Of a stretch of 64,000 nucleotides of DNA, positions 17,186-25,416 are shown piece after piece. Under the pieces are notes generated by a model. The model was not told where the DNA came from and did not search any database. It saw only the letters and a program-made list of their open reading frames with translations. Source of the DNA: JBDRMV01 sp043825615 (GTDB taxonomy: Bacteria; CG03); the NCBI GenBank assembly GCA_043825615.1, contig JBDRRS010000019.1, positions 124,001-188,000 of the forward strand. The letters are read 5' to 3'. The stretch's first letter is position 1. Every line of letters begins with the position of its first letter. The position numbers were made by a program, and so were the translations under genes.

Positions 17186-18642
17186 AGAGTCCCTGCCAGT
17201 TCGATCGCCTTCATCAGCGCCTTCGCTTTGTTCTCCGTTTCAAAATATTCCCTTTCCGGAACAGAGTCGTAAACAATTCCGGCCCCCGCCTGAATCTGCG
17301 CTTTCGCAAGCGTCGCGACGATGGTCCTTATGGTTATCGCAAAATCCATGTCACCGTTGAACGAAAAATAGCCGACCGCTCCGGCATAGGGCCCGCGCGC
17401 ATCGCGCTCGAGTTCGCCTATTATCTGCATCGCGCGCACCTTCGGCGCCCCGCTTACGGTGCCGGCGGGGAAACTCGCCTTAAAAAGCGAGAAACTGTCC
17501 TCGGATTCTTCAAGGATTCCTTCCACCTCGCTCGTCAGGTGAATAACGTGCGAAAATTTTTCAACGGCCATCAGTTCCTTCACGGAAACGCTGCCGAACT
17601 TAGAGACCTTCCCGAGGTCGTTCCTTGCGAGGTCCACGAGCATCGTGTGCTCGGCTCTTTCCTTCGCGTCCTTTAAAAGTTCGCCGCAGAGCGCTTTGTC
17701 CTCCCGCTCGTCCTTCCCCCTCGGCCGAGTCCCGGCAATCGGCCTTATAACCGCGACGGCGCCCGTTTTCTTCACGAGAATTTCGGGCGAGGAACCGATT
17801 ATGTGCGAGCCGCCGAACTTGAGATAATACATATACGGCGACGGATTTATCATCCTGAGCGCCCTGTAAATAAAAACAGGATCCCTTTTGATTTCAATAT
17901 CCCATTTTCTTGAAATCACCGTCTGAATGCAGTCGCCGTTGATAATATAACTCTTCGCCTTCCTTACCATGTTTTCAAACTGCGCCTTTGAAACGTTGCT
18001 CCTGAAATTCAGTTTCCCGGCAGCCGCATGCTGCTCCGGCAGGACGGGTCGTCTAATAACATTCAGTGTCCCGTCTATCTTTGACAGCGACGAGGAAAAC
18101 TGGCTTTTCGCGTTCCTCCCGCCGGCGTAGCTCCAGCAGATAATTCTCATAAATTTTTTCAGGTGGTCCACAACGATAATGACTTCCGGCAAAACAAAAT
18201 AGAAATAAGGGAAATCCTGCGCATCCTTCCCTGCCCCGCCGATGTTCTCCCATTCATTCACAATGTCGTAAGAAAAATACCCGACGGCGCCGCCGATGAA
18301 AGGGGGCCCGTCGGCCATCGGAGGGAAAGAAAACTTTTTCAGGAATTTTTTCAGTTCTCCGAAAGGGTCTTTTGTCCTGCGCTTTTTTCCGTTTACTTCA
18401 AAATAACCCTTAAAACCCTTCAGGACAAATTTTGAAGACGCAGAAATAAAGGAATATCTCCCCCATCTGATGCCGCCCTCGGCGCTTTCAAGCAGAAAAG
18501 CGTTTTCCGCATCCGAAATTTTCGCAAAGAGCGAAACAGGCGTATCCATATCGCAGGATATATCCTTGTAAACGCACGCGAGACCGTGTTCCGCGAGGTC
18601 TTTTTTGTATTTTCCGTATGACGGAGAAAATTTATTCAGCAT
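17182..18642 (-). CDS. trpE: Anthranilate synthase component I
   Basis: 486 residues of the chorismate-utilising family. The N-terminal LLESAEG resembles the tryptophan feedback site of TrpE, favouring TrpE over PabB. The catalytic domain shows PIAGTRPRG, HTMLVDLARNDLG and the GAPKVRAM segment. It forms a coupled pair with trpG and starts 11 bp inside the end of lepB. Confidence 0.9.
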   Translation of the reverse strand: MLNKFSPSYGKYKKDLAEHGLACVYKDISCDMDTPVSLFAKISDAENAFLLESAEGGIRWGRYSFISASSKFVLKGFKGYFEVNGKKRRTKDPFGELKKFLKKFSFPPMADGPPFIGGAVGYFSYDIVNEWENIGGAGKDAQDFPYFYFVLPEVIIVVDHLKKFMRIICWSYAGGRNAKSQFSSSLSKIDGTLNVIRRPVLPEQHAAAGKLNFRSNVSKAQFENMVRKAKSYIINGDCIQTVISRKWDIEIKRDPVFIYRALRMINPSPYMYYLKFGGSHIIGSSPEILVKKTGAVAVIRPIAGTRPRGKDEREDKALCGELLKDAKERAEHTMLVDLARNDLGKVSKFGSVSVKELMAVEKFSHVIHLTSEVEGILEESEDSFSLFKASFPAGTVSGAPKVRAMQIIGELERDARGPYAGAVGYFSFNGDMDFAITIRTIVATLAKAQIQAGAGIVYDSVPEREYFETENKAKALMKAIELAGTL

Positions 18643-19135
18643 TTATCCGCCCTTTTATAGACGCGACCGGAATGAAATATACCGGTTCCCCGTTCCTGTC
18701 TTTCCAGTCGCGGGAGTCCTCGGAAGAATCCCTGTTGTCCCCCATAACGAACACGAAGCCCTGCGGCACGGTTACGTTTGGAATATTGTCCCCCGCAAGA
18801 ATTTCGTTCGGACGCGTGTGACTGACATAGGGCTCCTCAATTTCCTCCCAGTTGAGAAAAACCTTTTTGTTTCTTATCCCGATGTTGTCTCCCCCGACGG
18901 CAATAACCCTTTTTATCAGTTTCTTCTCCTCCGCGGCAGGAGAGGGGAAAACGACAATGTCCCCCCTTTCCACGGGGTTTTCTTTATAATGCCGCTTATC
19001 CACCCATCGGACGCCGTTTATTTTCAGGGTCGGCTCCATGGAGCCCGTGGCGACGCGCACAATCCCGCCGACGTACTCCCTGAACAGATACGCTCCCCCA
19101 ACGCCCAGAAGAATCAGATAAAACAACCTTTTCAT
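18632..19135 (-). CDS. lepB: Signal peptidase I
   Basis: 167 residues, removing signal peptides from exported proteins at the membrane. One N-terminal membrane segment is followed by the catalytic serine S32 in GSMEPTL and the catalytic lysine K75 in IKRVIAVGGD. The last box, GDNRDSSEDSR, is also present. It is short, as in Gram-positive-type enzymes with a single membrane segment. GAGG stands before the ATG. Confidence 0.94.
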   Translation of the reverse strand: MKRLFYLILLGVGGAYLFREYVGGIVRVATGSMEPTLKINGVRWVDKRHYKENPVERGDIVVFPSPAAEEKKLIKRVIAVGGDNIGIRNKKVFLNWEEIEEPYVSHTRPNEILAGDNIPNVTVPQGFVFVMGDNRDSSEDSRDWKDRNGEPVYFIPVASIKGRINAE

Positions 19136-19161
19136 TTCCTCATTTTACCCTTTTCTAAATT

Positions 19162-19584
19162 TCAGGTCAAACCTTTCTTCCCTCTCGGCAAGGCCGGCAG
19201 CGTCCAATAATCCTTCGGCGGAATTATTCTTACCCCCTGATACTCTTTTAAAACCAGTAAATCCTTATCCCCTGTTACAAATATTTCAATCTTATTTACC
19301 ACGGCATCCGCCAATAATTGATTATCATCGGGGTCGCGGCAAACTTCCGCCGCCTTTTCGGCTGTTTTTCCTTTGATAAAATACCTCCTTATAAGAGATA
19401 CCGCGCCGTTTATTATCTTATCCGGGAGGGGAAATTTGGAAGTAAGAATTTTTCGGGTTTCCTTCAGCAAATAATCGGTATAAAAAATCTCATGCTTGTA
19501 AACCGAATCTTTTATAACCCCGAATGAACCGCCCATGGTAACGATTGCCGATATTATCACATTGGTGTCAAAAAAGATTCTCAT
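19162..19584 (-). CDS. PIN-domain toxin
   Basis: 140 residues of the PIN (PIN_3) ribonuclease fold. The acidic residues of the active site are visible: D6 in FFDTNVIIS, the DPDDN cluster near the middle and D in VTGDKDLL. It overlaps the upstream RHH antitoxin gene by ATGA, the usual antitoxin-first order. The expected action is metal-dependent RNA cleavage, held in check by the antitoxin. The target RNA is unknown. Confidence 0.88.
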   Translation of the reverse strand: MRIFFDTNVIISAIVTMGGSFGVIKDSVYKHEIFYTDYLLKETRKILTSKFPLPDKIINGAVSLIRRYFIKGKTAEKAAEVCRDPDDNQLLADAVVNKIEIFVTGDKDLLVLKEYQGVRIIPPKDYWTLPALPRGKKGLT

Positions 19585-19802
19585 GAAACATTATCAAATA
19601 TCTGCTCTTCAGTTACGGTAATACCTTTTTGCGCCAGTTCACTTATAGCATTGTTACGAAGTTTGGTAAGATTCTGGATAAAAAAATGCTGCTGAAGGGC
19701 TTTCCTGACTATCTCGCTGCGGGAAGCATCCTCCTCTTTAGATTCTTGAGCAAGCTTTTTTAATAACTTACCGGGTAAACTGATTGTTACGACATTCCTC
19801 AT
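19581..19802 (-). CDS. Ribbon-helix-helix antitoxin of the PIN toxin
   Basis: 73 residues with an N-terminal RHH/CopG DNA-binding motif (VVTISLPGKLLKKLAQ, SRSEIVRKAL) and a C-terminal tail that would bind the toxin. GGGGGG precedes the ATG as ribosome-binding site. A strong promoter and an AT dyad lie just upstream, which fits autoregulation by the antitoxin. Confidence 0.88.
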   Translation of the reverse strand: MRNVVTISLPGKLLKKLAQESKEEDASRSEIVRKALQQHFFIQNLTKLRNNAISELAQKGITVTEEQIFDNVS

Positions 19803-19821
19803 ATCTGCCCCCCTGTATTAA

Positions 19822-19860
19822 AATTTATTAAATTCTAAAAAAACCGCAAAACTTAGTCAA
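19822..19860 (-). promoter_or_regulatory. Promoter and dyad operator of the RHH/PIN operon
   Basis: Read on the minus strand, TTGACT (19855-19860) and TAGAAT (19832-19837) are spaced exactly 17 bp. The -35 box overlaps the uvrC stop codon. A perfect dyad AATTTA-T-TAAATT (19822-19834) overlaps the -10 and start region, a good place for RHH repressor binding. Confidence 0.65.
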
Positions 19861-21143
19861 GCGCTATCTCTGAACGCGTCCCCCTTTGAACGGAGGTGGC
19901 GGTGGTAGGAAAGAGCGAACCTGTGCGCCTCGTCCCTGACGTGCATCAGGAGCATTAGACCGTGGGAATTTGATTTTAATTTCACCGCAGCGCCGTCCTT
20001 CCTGTAAATTATCTCTTCCCTCTTGGCAAGGCCGGCAACTTCCGGATTCAGTCCGATTTCGGAAAGCGCGCGCAAGGCGGCGCTCACCTGCCCCGGGCCG
20101 CCGTCTATCAAAATCAAATCCGCCGTATCTTTTTTATACCGCCGGCGGACCACCTCCCTAATCATTGCATAATCGTCAATCCCCTCAAACCTGACGGAGA
20201 ACTTCCTGTATCCGCTTTTGTCCGGCAGGCCGTTTCTGAACCTCACGGCGGAGGCGGTCGGGAAAGAACCCTGCGTGTGCGATATATCCAGCCCGTCGAT
20301 AACTTCCGGCAGTTTTGCGAGACCTAAAACTTTTTTTATTTCTCTCATCGAAGCCTTCGGGTTAAAAAGATATTTCGCCACATTTACCCTCGCCACGTCA
20401 ACGCGCATTATAATGTTACCGAACGCTTCTATGGATTTTTTCAGGCGGAGCGCCTTCTCAAAATCGAGGTCGCCCGCAGCGCGCTTCATTTCTTTTTGAA
20501 GGTTTTTTACGGTTGAAACGCGCCGGCCTTGGAGAAATTCAACCGCTTTCTTTATCCTTCCCGCATATTCCCCGGCGGTTATCCGCCCGCAGCACGGGGC
20601 GGAACATTTTGACAGATGAAAATAAACGCACCTTTCGGGAACCGCAGTTTTTTTAATCCTTGAATACTGCGGCCTCGAGCAGGGCGGCAGAAGAAAAATT
20701 CTCTTGAGATTCCTCAGTGAAATTCTGAGCGAACCCGAATCGGGATAAGGCCCGAAGCAGTTTGCGCTTTTCCTTCCCCTTGAAAATTCAAGGCGGGGAT
20801 ACTTTTCGTCCGTCAGGCAGATGAAGGGATAACTTTTGTCGTCCGTCAAAAGCACATTGTATTTCGGCCTGAACAATTTGATTAACTTTTCCTCAAGAAC
20901 CATCGCGTCATTTTCGTTTGACGTCCGTATGTATTCTATCCTCCTGGCGGCGGACATAAGATGAAACGTCTTGTTTGAAAGTTCCTGCCTGAAATACGAC
21001 GAGACCCTCTTCTTCAGGTTTTTCGCCTTCCCGACATAAAGAACCCTGCCGCCGGGACCCTTAAATAAATAGACCCCCGCCGACGACGGAATTTCACCCG
21101 TTTTGATTTTCAGTGAAAATGGGGACGTCCTACATTTTCTCAT
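19857..21143 (-). CDS. uvrC: UvrC-type excinuclease subunit lacking the C-terminal HhH domain
   Basis: 428 residues. The GIY-YIG nuclease domain is N-terminal (GVYLFKGPGGRVLYVGKAKNLKKR), the UvrB-binding UVR region is central, and the RNase H-like nuclease domain follows, with ILIDGGPGQVSAA and the DEAHRFA motif. Typical UvrC continues about 150 residues with two helix-hairpin-helix motifs, but here a stop comes directly after HRHLRSKGDAFRDSA. The upstream frame to 21185 would use TTG within a repeat; ATG 21143 is the first ATG, though it also lies at the edge of the repeat and has no ribosome-binding site. The original start may have been lost. The short form may still cut. Confidence 0.88.
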   Translation of the reverse strand: MRKCRTSPFSLKIKTGEIPSSAGVYLFKGPGGRVLYVGKAKNLKKRVSSYFRQELSNKTFHLMSAARRIEYIRTSNENDAMVLEEKLIKLFRPKYNVLLTDDKSYPFICLTDEKYPRLEFSRGRKSANCFGPYPDSGSLRISLRNLKRIFLLPPCSRPQYSRIKKTAVPERCVYFHLSKCSAPCCGRITAGEYAGRIKKAVEFLQGRRVSTVKNLQKEMKRAAGDLDFEKALRLKKSIEAFGNIIMRVDVARVNVAKYLFNPKASMREIKKVLGLAKLPEVIDGLDISHTQGSFPTASAVRFRNGLPDKSGYRKFSVRFEGIDDYAMIREVVRRRYKKDTADLILIDGGPGQVSAALRALSEIGLNPEVAGLAKREEIIYRKDGAAVKLKSNSHGLMLLMHVRDEAHRFALSYHRHLRSKGDAFRDSA

Positions 21144-21196
21144 GTTATTTTTTTCTATGCAAAAATAGAGCTGACCCCATTCCAAATATTAAGGAC
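21143..21196. repeat. 54-bp direct repeat, copy 1
   Basis: This 54-bp stretch is identical to 22448-22501. The two copies face the same way and bracket the Fic gene and restriction-modification remnant. It contains AATAGAGCTGACCCCATTCC, one arm of the REP-like hairpin that is complete at copy 2. Confidence 0.95.
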
Positions 21197-21218
21197 TTAT
21201 TCTACCATTTTACACTTA

Positions 21219-21265
21219 TGTCACAGTAATATGTCGCAGTAGTGTCACAGTACGATGTCACAGTA
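21219..21265. repeat. Four tandem copies of TGTCRCAGTA
   Basis: The ten-base unit starts at 21219, 21232, 21243 and 21256, spaced 13, 11 and 13 bp, so it is two 24-bp double units. One copy has G in place of A. The last copy contains the stop codon of the Fic gene. Function unknown; it could be a binding-site array or a scar of replication slippage. Confidence 0.8.
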
Positions 21266-22304
21266 AAATATAGTGTTTTGTGGGATCTGTGGCACTTTTA
21301 CCAACCGCTTTAACAATACCTTTCTCTGCCAGCTCTTCTAAATCTCTCTGGGCTGTCCGTCTGATACAAGAAGCCACAGATTGGTATTCATTCACACTAA
21401 TCTTGCCATTTTTTATAATATGTTTTACTGCCTTCGCCTGACGCAGATTTAATCCTATTTTTTTAATTTTCTGCAATGCTGCATCTTGTTTTATAATTTG
21501 CTCGCCTTCCTGACGGATTTCAGCCATTTGTGTTCGCAATCCCTCAACAAAGTATTCAAGCCAAATCGTCATATCCATGTTATTTTTACGAACTGCTTGA
21601 ATTGCCCGATAGTAGTTCGGACGGTCCTTGTCGTAATATTCTGAAATGGTAAAAAGCCGTTTGAAATCGTAGCCGGTTTTATAAAGAATCAGCGTAGAAA
21701 GCAGCCGGGCAGTTCTGCCGTTACCATCAAGGAACGGATGAATATGCACAAATTGAAACTGCGATATACCTGCGATAAGAATTGGAGAAATGTCCTCTGC
21801 AAAATTTATCCATTTTACAAATTCTCTCATAAGATGCGGAACTTCCGGAGCAGAAGGGGGAGTATAAATAACCTCACGTGTCCGGGAATTAACAACATAG
21901 TTCTGAATTTTACGGTAATTGCCCGGGTTCGCTTGATTACCGCGAACATCTTTGACAAGGATTTTATGAAGTCCCCTGATAATACCTTCAGTAACAGGAG
22001 CGTCTTTGCCAAGATACTTTGAGATAAAGTCCATCGCCTTTTTATAATTCAAAAGTTCTTTTTCATCATCCCGATTAACGCCCTTTACTCTTTTGCCTTC
22101 CAGAATACTTTTAGCCTGCTCAAAACTTAATGCAGTTCCTTCAATGTGGGTGGAATGATGCGATTCAAGAATAAGGGCTTCCTTCCGCATATCGGCAATC
22201 CAGTCATCCTTGAGATTAACTGCATCAAGAAATCCCCTTACCCGCTCTATCTCCGAAAGAGACTTGTTAATTCCGGATGTTATATTGAATTTTGGTTTGA
22301 ACAT
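21258..22304 (-). CDS. Fic-family protein (probable AMP transferase)
   Basis: 348 residues. The Fic core HPFLDGNGRTAR begins at H189, the catalytic histidine that moves AMP (or another nucleotide part) onto target hydroxyl groups. An inhibitory-helix type motif, S-x3-E-G (S51 to G56), lies N-terminal, so the enzyme is probably self-inhibited. The C-terminal part resembles a winged-helix DNA-binding region (IKNGKISVNEYQSVA), the usual plan of stand-alone bacterial Fic proteins. Its ATG touches the stop codon of a restriction-modification remnant. The segment is bounded by 54-bp direct repeats. Confidence 0.9.
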   Translation of the reverse strand: MFKPKFNITSGINKSLSEIERVRGFLDAVNLKDDWIADMRKEALILESHHSTHIEGTALSFEQAKSILEGKRVKGVNRDDEKELLNYKKAMDFISKYLGKDAPVTEGIIRGLHKILVKDVRGNQANPGNYRKIQNYVVNSRTREVIYTPPSAPEVPHLMREFVKWINFAEDISPILIAGISQFQFVHIHPFLDGNGRTARLLSTLILYKTGYDFKRLFTISEYYDKDRPNYYRAIQAVRKNNMDMTIWLEYFVEGLRTQMAEIRQEGEQIIKQDAALQKIKKIGLNLRQAKAVKHIIKNGKISVNEYQSVASCIRRTAQRDLEELAEKGIVKAVGKSATDPTKHYILL

Positions 22305-22376
22305 TTACTTTTCACCCTCCGCAATTTTTATTTCTTCGTCGGTTAAATTGTATAATTTATAAACCATCCGGTCAAT
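22305..22376 (-). pseudogene. C-terminal remnant of an Eco57I-type restriction-modification protein
   Basis: Just upstream of fic, 23 codons end at TAA with IDRMVYKLYNLTDEEIKIAE. This resembles the extreme C-terminus I know from Type IIG/Eco57I-like N6-adenine methyltransferase-nucleases (pattern VYxLYGLTEEEIKIVEG). An in-frame stop precedes it and the rest of the gene is missing, replaced by the repeat sequence near 22426. The identification is from memory of the family and the fragment is short. Confidence 0.55.
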
Positions 22377-22425
22377 TTACCTTTTGTAATCCCTATGTAT
22401 TACGGACATATCTATGATAATTCCA

Positions 22426-22488
22426 GGAATGGGGTCAGTTCTACTTTTGTTATTTTTTTCTATGCAAAAATAGAGCTGACCCCATTCC
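22426..22488. repeat. REP-like inverted repeat (GGGGTCAG family)
   Basis: A perfect 13-bp arm, GGAATGGGGTCAG (22426-22438), pairs with CTGACCCCATTCC (22476-22488). Eleven further inner positions pair with only two mismatches, around a 15-nt T-rich loop. A degenerate partner hairpin lies near 21118-21181. Confidence 0.92.
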
Positions 22489-22501
22489 AAATATTAAGGA
22501 C
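22448..22501. repeat. 54-bp direct repeat, copy 2
   Basis: Identical to 21143-21196. In this copy the facing arm of the hairpin is also present, making the complete inverted repeat. It ends 12 bp before the stop codon of the zinc-motif protein gene. Confidence 0.95.
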
Positions 22502-22513
22502 GCCATTCTCCCA

Positions 22514-23527
22514 TTATCCGGAAAAATCAACCTTTATTTGCCTGAAAATTTTCTCCAGTTCTTTTTTGCCGAGTTTGTCAAAAGACTTTTTCTTTTTAAG
22601 CGTCAGCGCATTCCACCCGGCCGTTATTCTTTCCATCGCTTTATTAACCTCTTCCACCGAGTCAAAATCTTTTTTCTTTTTTTTCAAAAGATATTCTTCC
22701 AGTTTAATATCTTTGAATAAATAAAAATCGGCGAACATCTTTTCGCGTTCCGCAAGAGCCTGCTCTTTAGTCATTCCCCTGTGTTCTGCCATCAATTTCA
22801 AATTGCAGTCAAAACATAAAATTTCCGGCTCATCCGTTTCGGGGTTTATCCTCGTCGCCCCGATTTTGCCCTCACGGCCGCAAACCGAGCAAACGCACTT
22901 TCCGTTATCAAGAATCTGCGGTTTCAGTCTTTTAATGCCCGCGGTAAATTTTTCTTTCCTTGCCAGATAATAATCCCTGAATATCTTCGGGTTAAGACGT
23001 TTTGCCTTGATAAAAAACTTTTTGTCCCTGTTCATCAAAGACCCCGCCGGAATTATCGACGGGTTCGCGCCAACCAGTTCATACCTTCCTTCAATGTTTG
23101 CCACCCTCGCTATGAAGTAATCCCCCCTGCTTACGCCGTGTGTGCCGAGTTTCTCGCTCACAAAATACCTGTTCCCGCTTTTCAAATTTTCCAATTCCAA
23201 TCCTTTATCCCTCTCAACTTTCAAAACTTTCCACAGGCCGTATTCGGCATTTTGAAGAACCCTGTAAATATACATCTCCTCATTGGAAAGTATCAGCGGA
23301 TTCCTCTCGTAGAAATCCTGCAGAAGCGTCTTGCCGTTTCTCAGCCGGAAATCAAATATAAACCATTCATTGAGCTGCTCTTCGTCCCTGCCTTTCATCT
23401 TCAGTTCCGTGCCCTGGCCGATATCCCCAAGATTAAAAAATTCCTTCAGCGCCCGGTCCAAGTCTTCCTTAAACTGTTTTTCGCCGAAATAATACGACCT
23501 GACTTTCGCTATCGTACCTTCTTTCAT
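22514..23527 (-). CDS. Protein of unknown function with a zinc-binding CxxC...CxxC motif
   Basis: 337 residues of no family I recognise. A four-cysteine knuckle lies near residues 215-240 (CVCSVCGREG and CFDC), suggesting bound zinc. The N-terminal half (KEFFNLGD, then a WFIFDFRLRNGKTLLQDF region) resembles no enzyme; the C-terminus is lysine-rich and helical. ATG 23527 is chosen over GTG 23533 because AGGAG stands nine bases upstream of it. It starts the minus-strand segment leading to Fic but is separated from it by repeats. Confidence 0.7.
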   Translation of the reverse strand: MKEGTIAKVRSYYFGEKQFKEDLDRALKEFFNLGDIGQGTELKMKGRDEEQLNEWFIFDFRLRNGKTLLQDFYERNPLILSNEEMYIYRVLQNAEYGLWKVLKVERDKGLELENLKSGNRYFVSEKLGTHGVSRGDYFIARVANIEGRYELVGANPSIIPAGSLMNRDKKFFIKAKRLNPKIFRDYYLARKEKFTAGIKRLKPQILDNGKCVCSVCGREGKIGATRINPETDEPEILCFDCNLKLMAEHRGMTKEQALAEREKMFADFYLFKDIKLEEYLLKKKKKDFDSVEEVNKAMERITAGWNALTLKKKKSFDKLGKKELEKIFRQIKVDFSG

Positions 23528-23654
23528 GGCCACTCTCTCCTCCCTCTTTCAGCTTTCAAAACCTGACACCTGTTTTTTCTGTTACCCTCTTTATTACCCT
23601 CTTCGGCCCATTTCCCCAGTCCCCCGTTAACCGTCCGCTTTTCATTCTCAACCC

Positions 23655-23678
23655 AAAAAGTATCAGAACCGCCCCTAT
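23655..23678. repeat. Degenerate REP-like motif (AGAACCG family)
   Basis: AAAAAGTATCAGAACCGCCC is a diverged copy of the AAGYATYAGAACCGTCCCC motif also present at 24600-24624 and 37054-37077. It lies in the 192-bp space between two minus-strand genes. Confidence 0.6.
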
Positions 23679-23719
23679 TCTTCCATTTTCCTAATTCTTC
23701 CATTCTTTTTTTGTGGCCT

Positions 23720-24553
23720 TTACCAGATAGATGAAGCTATAGGATTCGTATTTCTATCTACAAGGCAAATCGCTTTCTCCTGACAAATACTGCGACATAC
23801 TCCGCACCCGAAACATTTCTTAACATCTATAAAGCATTTCTTGTTTTCCCCGGAATATTCAATAGCATCAAATGGACATATTTCCGAACAGGCCTGACAA
23901 CCGCTGCATTTTTCAGTATCAACCGCGGCAACATTTTCAGCTCTGAACATACCGGGCATTTCTAAACCTATCGTAGCGCGCATAGCAAGACAAGATGTTC
24001 TCTCACAATTACAAATGGCTCCGATAAATGGCGTCTGAAAAGTCCATACGCTGTGAACCATCCCTTTTTTATCCAGTTCCTTTATACATTGCATTGCCTC
24101 TTCCTTTTTAAGAGATTCTAATCGGGCCACATTCGGAGAACCGAAATAATCCATATCAACATCCTGATACCAATCGGGGGGTCCGCAGCTTATGCCGAAA
24201 CAATAACGTTTTTCTTTCTTCTTAACTTCCCATCGGCAGCCGCAAGCCAGACGCACAATACTGTTAGAGAAAGAGAATATTTCAAAAATGTCTTCTACCG
24301 GAAGAACCTGTCCAAAGTGCGCGGATTTTAACTGTTTTGTATAAAGTCTCTTTACTGCGCCGGGTATTTTCCTGTTTTTTTTCAGAATATTTTCTAAACG
24401 GGTAACATTTTTATTGCCTTCTTTAACCATACTCCGGTAAAAATGCTTGATAAGGTTTTTACGTTCTAAGTCATTGAGGAGTTCTGTCGCATAATTTTTT
24501 GTATTTAAATACCATTTTTTACCTTCGCCGTGCTGTGTACAAAATTCACACAT
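23720..24553 (-). CDS. Iron-sulfur protein with two C-terminal 4Fe-4S clusters
   Basis: 277 residues. The C-terminal 70 residues form a bacterial ferredoxin module with two CxxCxxCxxxC motifs (CSGCQACSEICP and CFGCGVCRSICQ). The preceding 200 residues carry more cysteines (LACGCRWE, CFGISCGPPDW, CNCERTSC) that could hold another metal site. Proteins of this plan occur in anaerobes and are annotated as 4Fe-4S ferredoxins, with partners unknown. It suggests an anaerobic or microaerobic host. No redox partner gene is adjacent. Confidence 0.8.
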   Translation of the reverse strand: MCEFCTQHGEGKKWYLNTKNYATELLNDLERKNLIKHFYRSMVKEGNKNVTRLENILKKNRKIPGAVKRLYTKQLKSAHFGQVLPVEDIFEIFSFSNSIVRLACGCRWEVKKKEKRYCFGISCGPPDWYQDVDMDYFGSPNVARLESLKKEEAMQCIKELDKKGMVHSVWTFQTPFIGAICNCERTSCLAMRATIGLEMPGMFRAENVAAVDTEKCSGCQACSEICPFDAIEYSGENKKCFIDVKKCFGCGVCRSICQEKAICLVDRNTNPIASSIW

Positions 24554-24599
24554 TTGAATATCCTAAATCCGCGACGCTTCCGGTTTCCATCCCCGTCCT

Positions 24600-24624
24600 A
24601 AAAAGCATCAGAACCGTCCCCATT
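24600..24624. repeat. REP-like motif (AGAACCGTCCCC family)
   Basis: AAAAAGCATCAGAACCGTCC followed by CCATT lies between the ferredoxin-like gene and the CsgG-like lipoprotein stop codon. It matches the copies at 23655 and 37054. Confidence 0.7.
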
Positions 24625-24630
24625 TTTCCC

Positions 24631-25290
24631 TTATTCAACGGTAATTATTTTGATTTTACTTCCTTGTTCCATTGTAAATTTTGTTTCTATTTTTGTTTTT
24701 CCGGCAAGTAATTGCTTTATATGTGTTGATAATACCGGTAAAAGCTCCCCTATGGAAACAATTTCGCTCTCTGCTTGCTTGCGATTAATAAAAGTTGTAC
24801 TAAATAAAACCTTTGAAGTTTCAACATCAACTAATCTAAACGTTGCCTTATCTATATTATCTCCTATGGTTGGCACTATATATGTAACCAATATCGCATC
24901 AACGCCTAATATCTCTCCAATCTTTTTAATTGTTGTTTTATCAAGAATACCAAAATCCACTCCTTTTTTAGATGCCTCTGTTTCTTCCCCCTTTTTTGTT
25001 ATACCCGTTAAATCCAATTTAACTTCTTTCAAAATATTTTCAAGCTGAGACCTTTCTATAACTACGAACCCTAATTCTAAAAACTCAGTAATTAAAGCTC
25101 GTGGAAGGAAATTTGGAGATCCTAACCAATACCAATTTTCAGGAACAACTGCTATTTTCATCTTCGTTGTAATTTCTGCATTACTTAATCTTACTGTTTT
25201 CATATAAAATCTTTGGGGCGTGGCACAACCTGATAAAAGCAGACTTAAAAACAAAAAACCTACAATACCTAAATTAAAATCTTTCTTCAT
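24631..25290 (-). CDS. CsgG/FlgO-like lipoprotein
   Basis: 219 residues from ATG 25290, which follows AAGGAG. The signal peptide ends in a lipobox, LLLSGC. The mature part resembles the CsgG/FlgO-like fold of envelope proteins (IAVVPE, FVVIERSQLENILKE, DAILV). It contains KLDLTGITKKG, nearly the same as KLKLTGITEGA in the TPR protein at 34372, so the two are paralogous. The fold suggests an outer-membrane assembly or pore role, not proven. It begins the AT-rich block. Confidence 0.78.
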   Translation of the reverse strand: MKKDFNLGIVGFLFLSLLLSGCATPQRFYMKTVRLSNAEITTKMKIAVVPENWYWLGSPNFLPRALITEFLELGFVVIERSQLENILKEVKLDLTGITKKGEETEASKKGVDFGILDKTTIKKIGEILGVDAILVTYIVPTIGDNIDKATFRLVDVETSKVLFSTTFINRKQAESEIVSIGELLPVLSTHIKQLLAGKTKIETKFTMEQGSKIKIITVE

Positions 25291-25416
25291 TTTTTTTCTC
25301 CTTGATATAAATTCGGTAACTTTTCTCATTTACGTATTTTAGCAAATTTCGAACTCTCAAAGAAATTCAGTTTCAAAACAAATTCTACTCAAATATTCTG
25401 GCGGCCCCTTTTTCCC

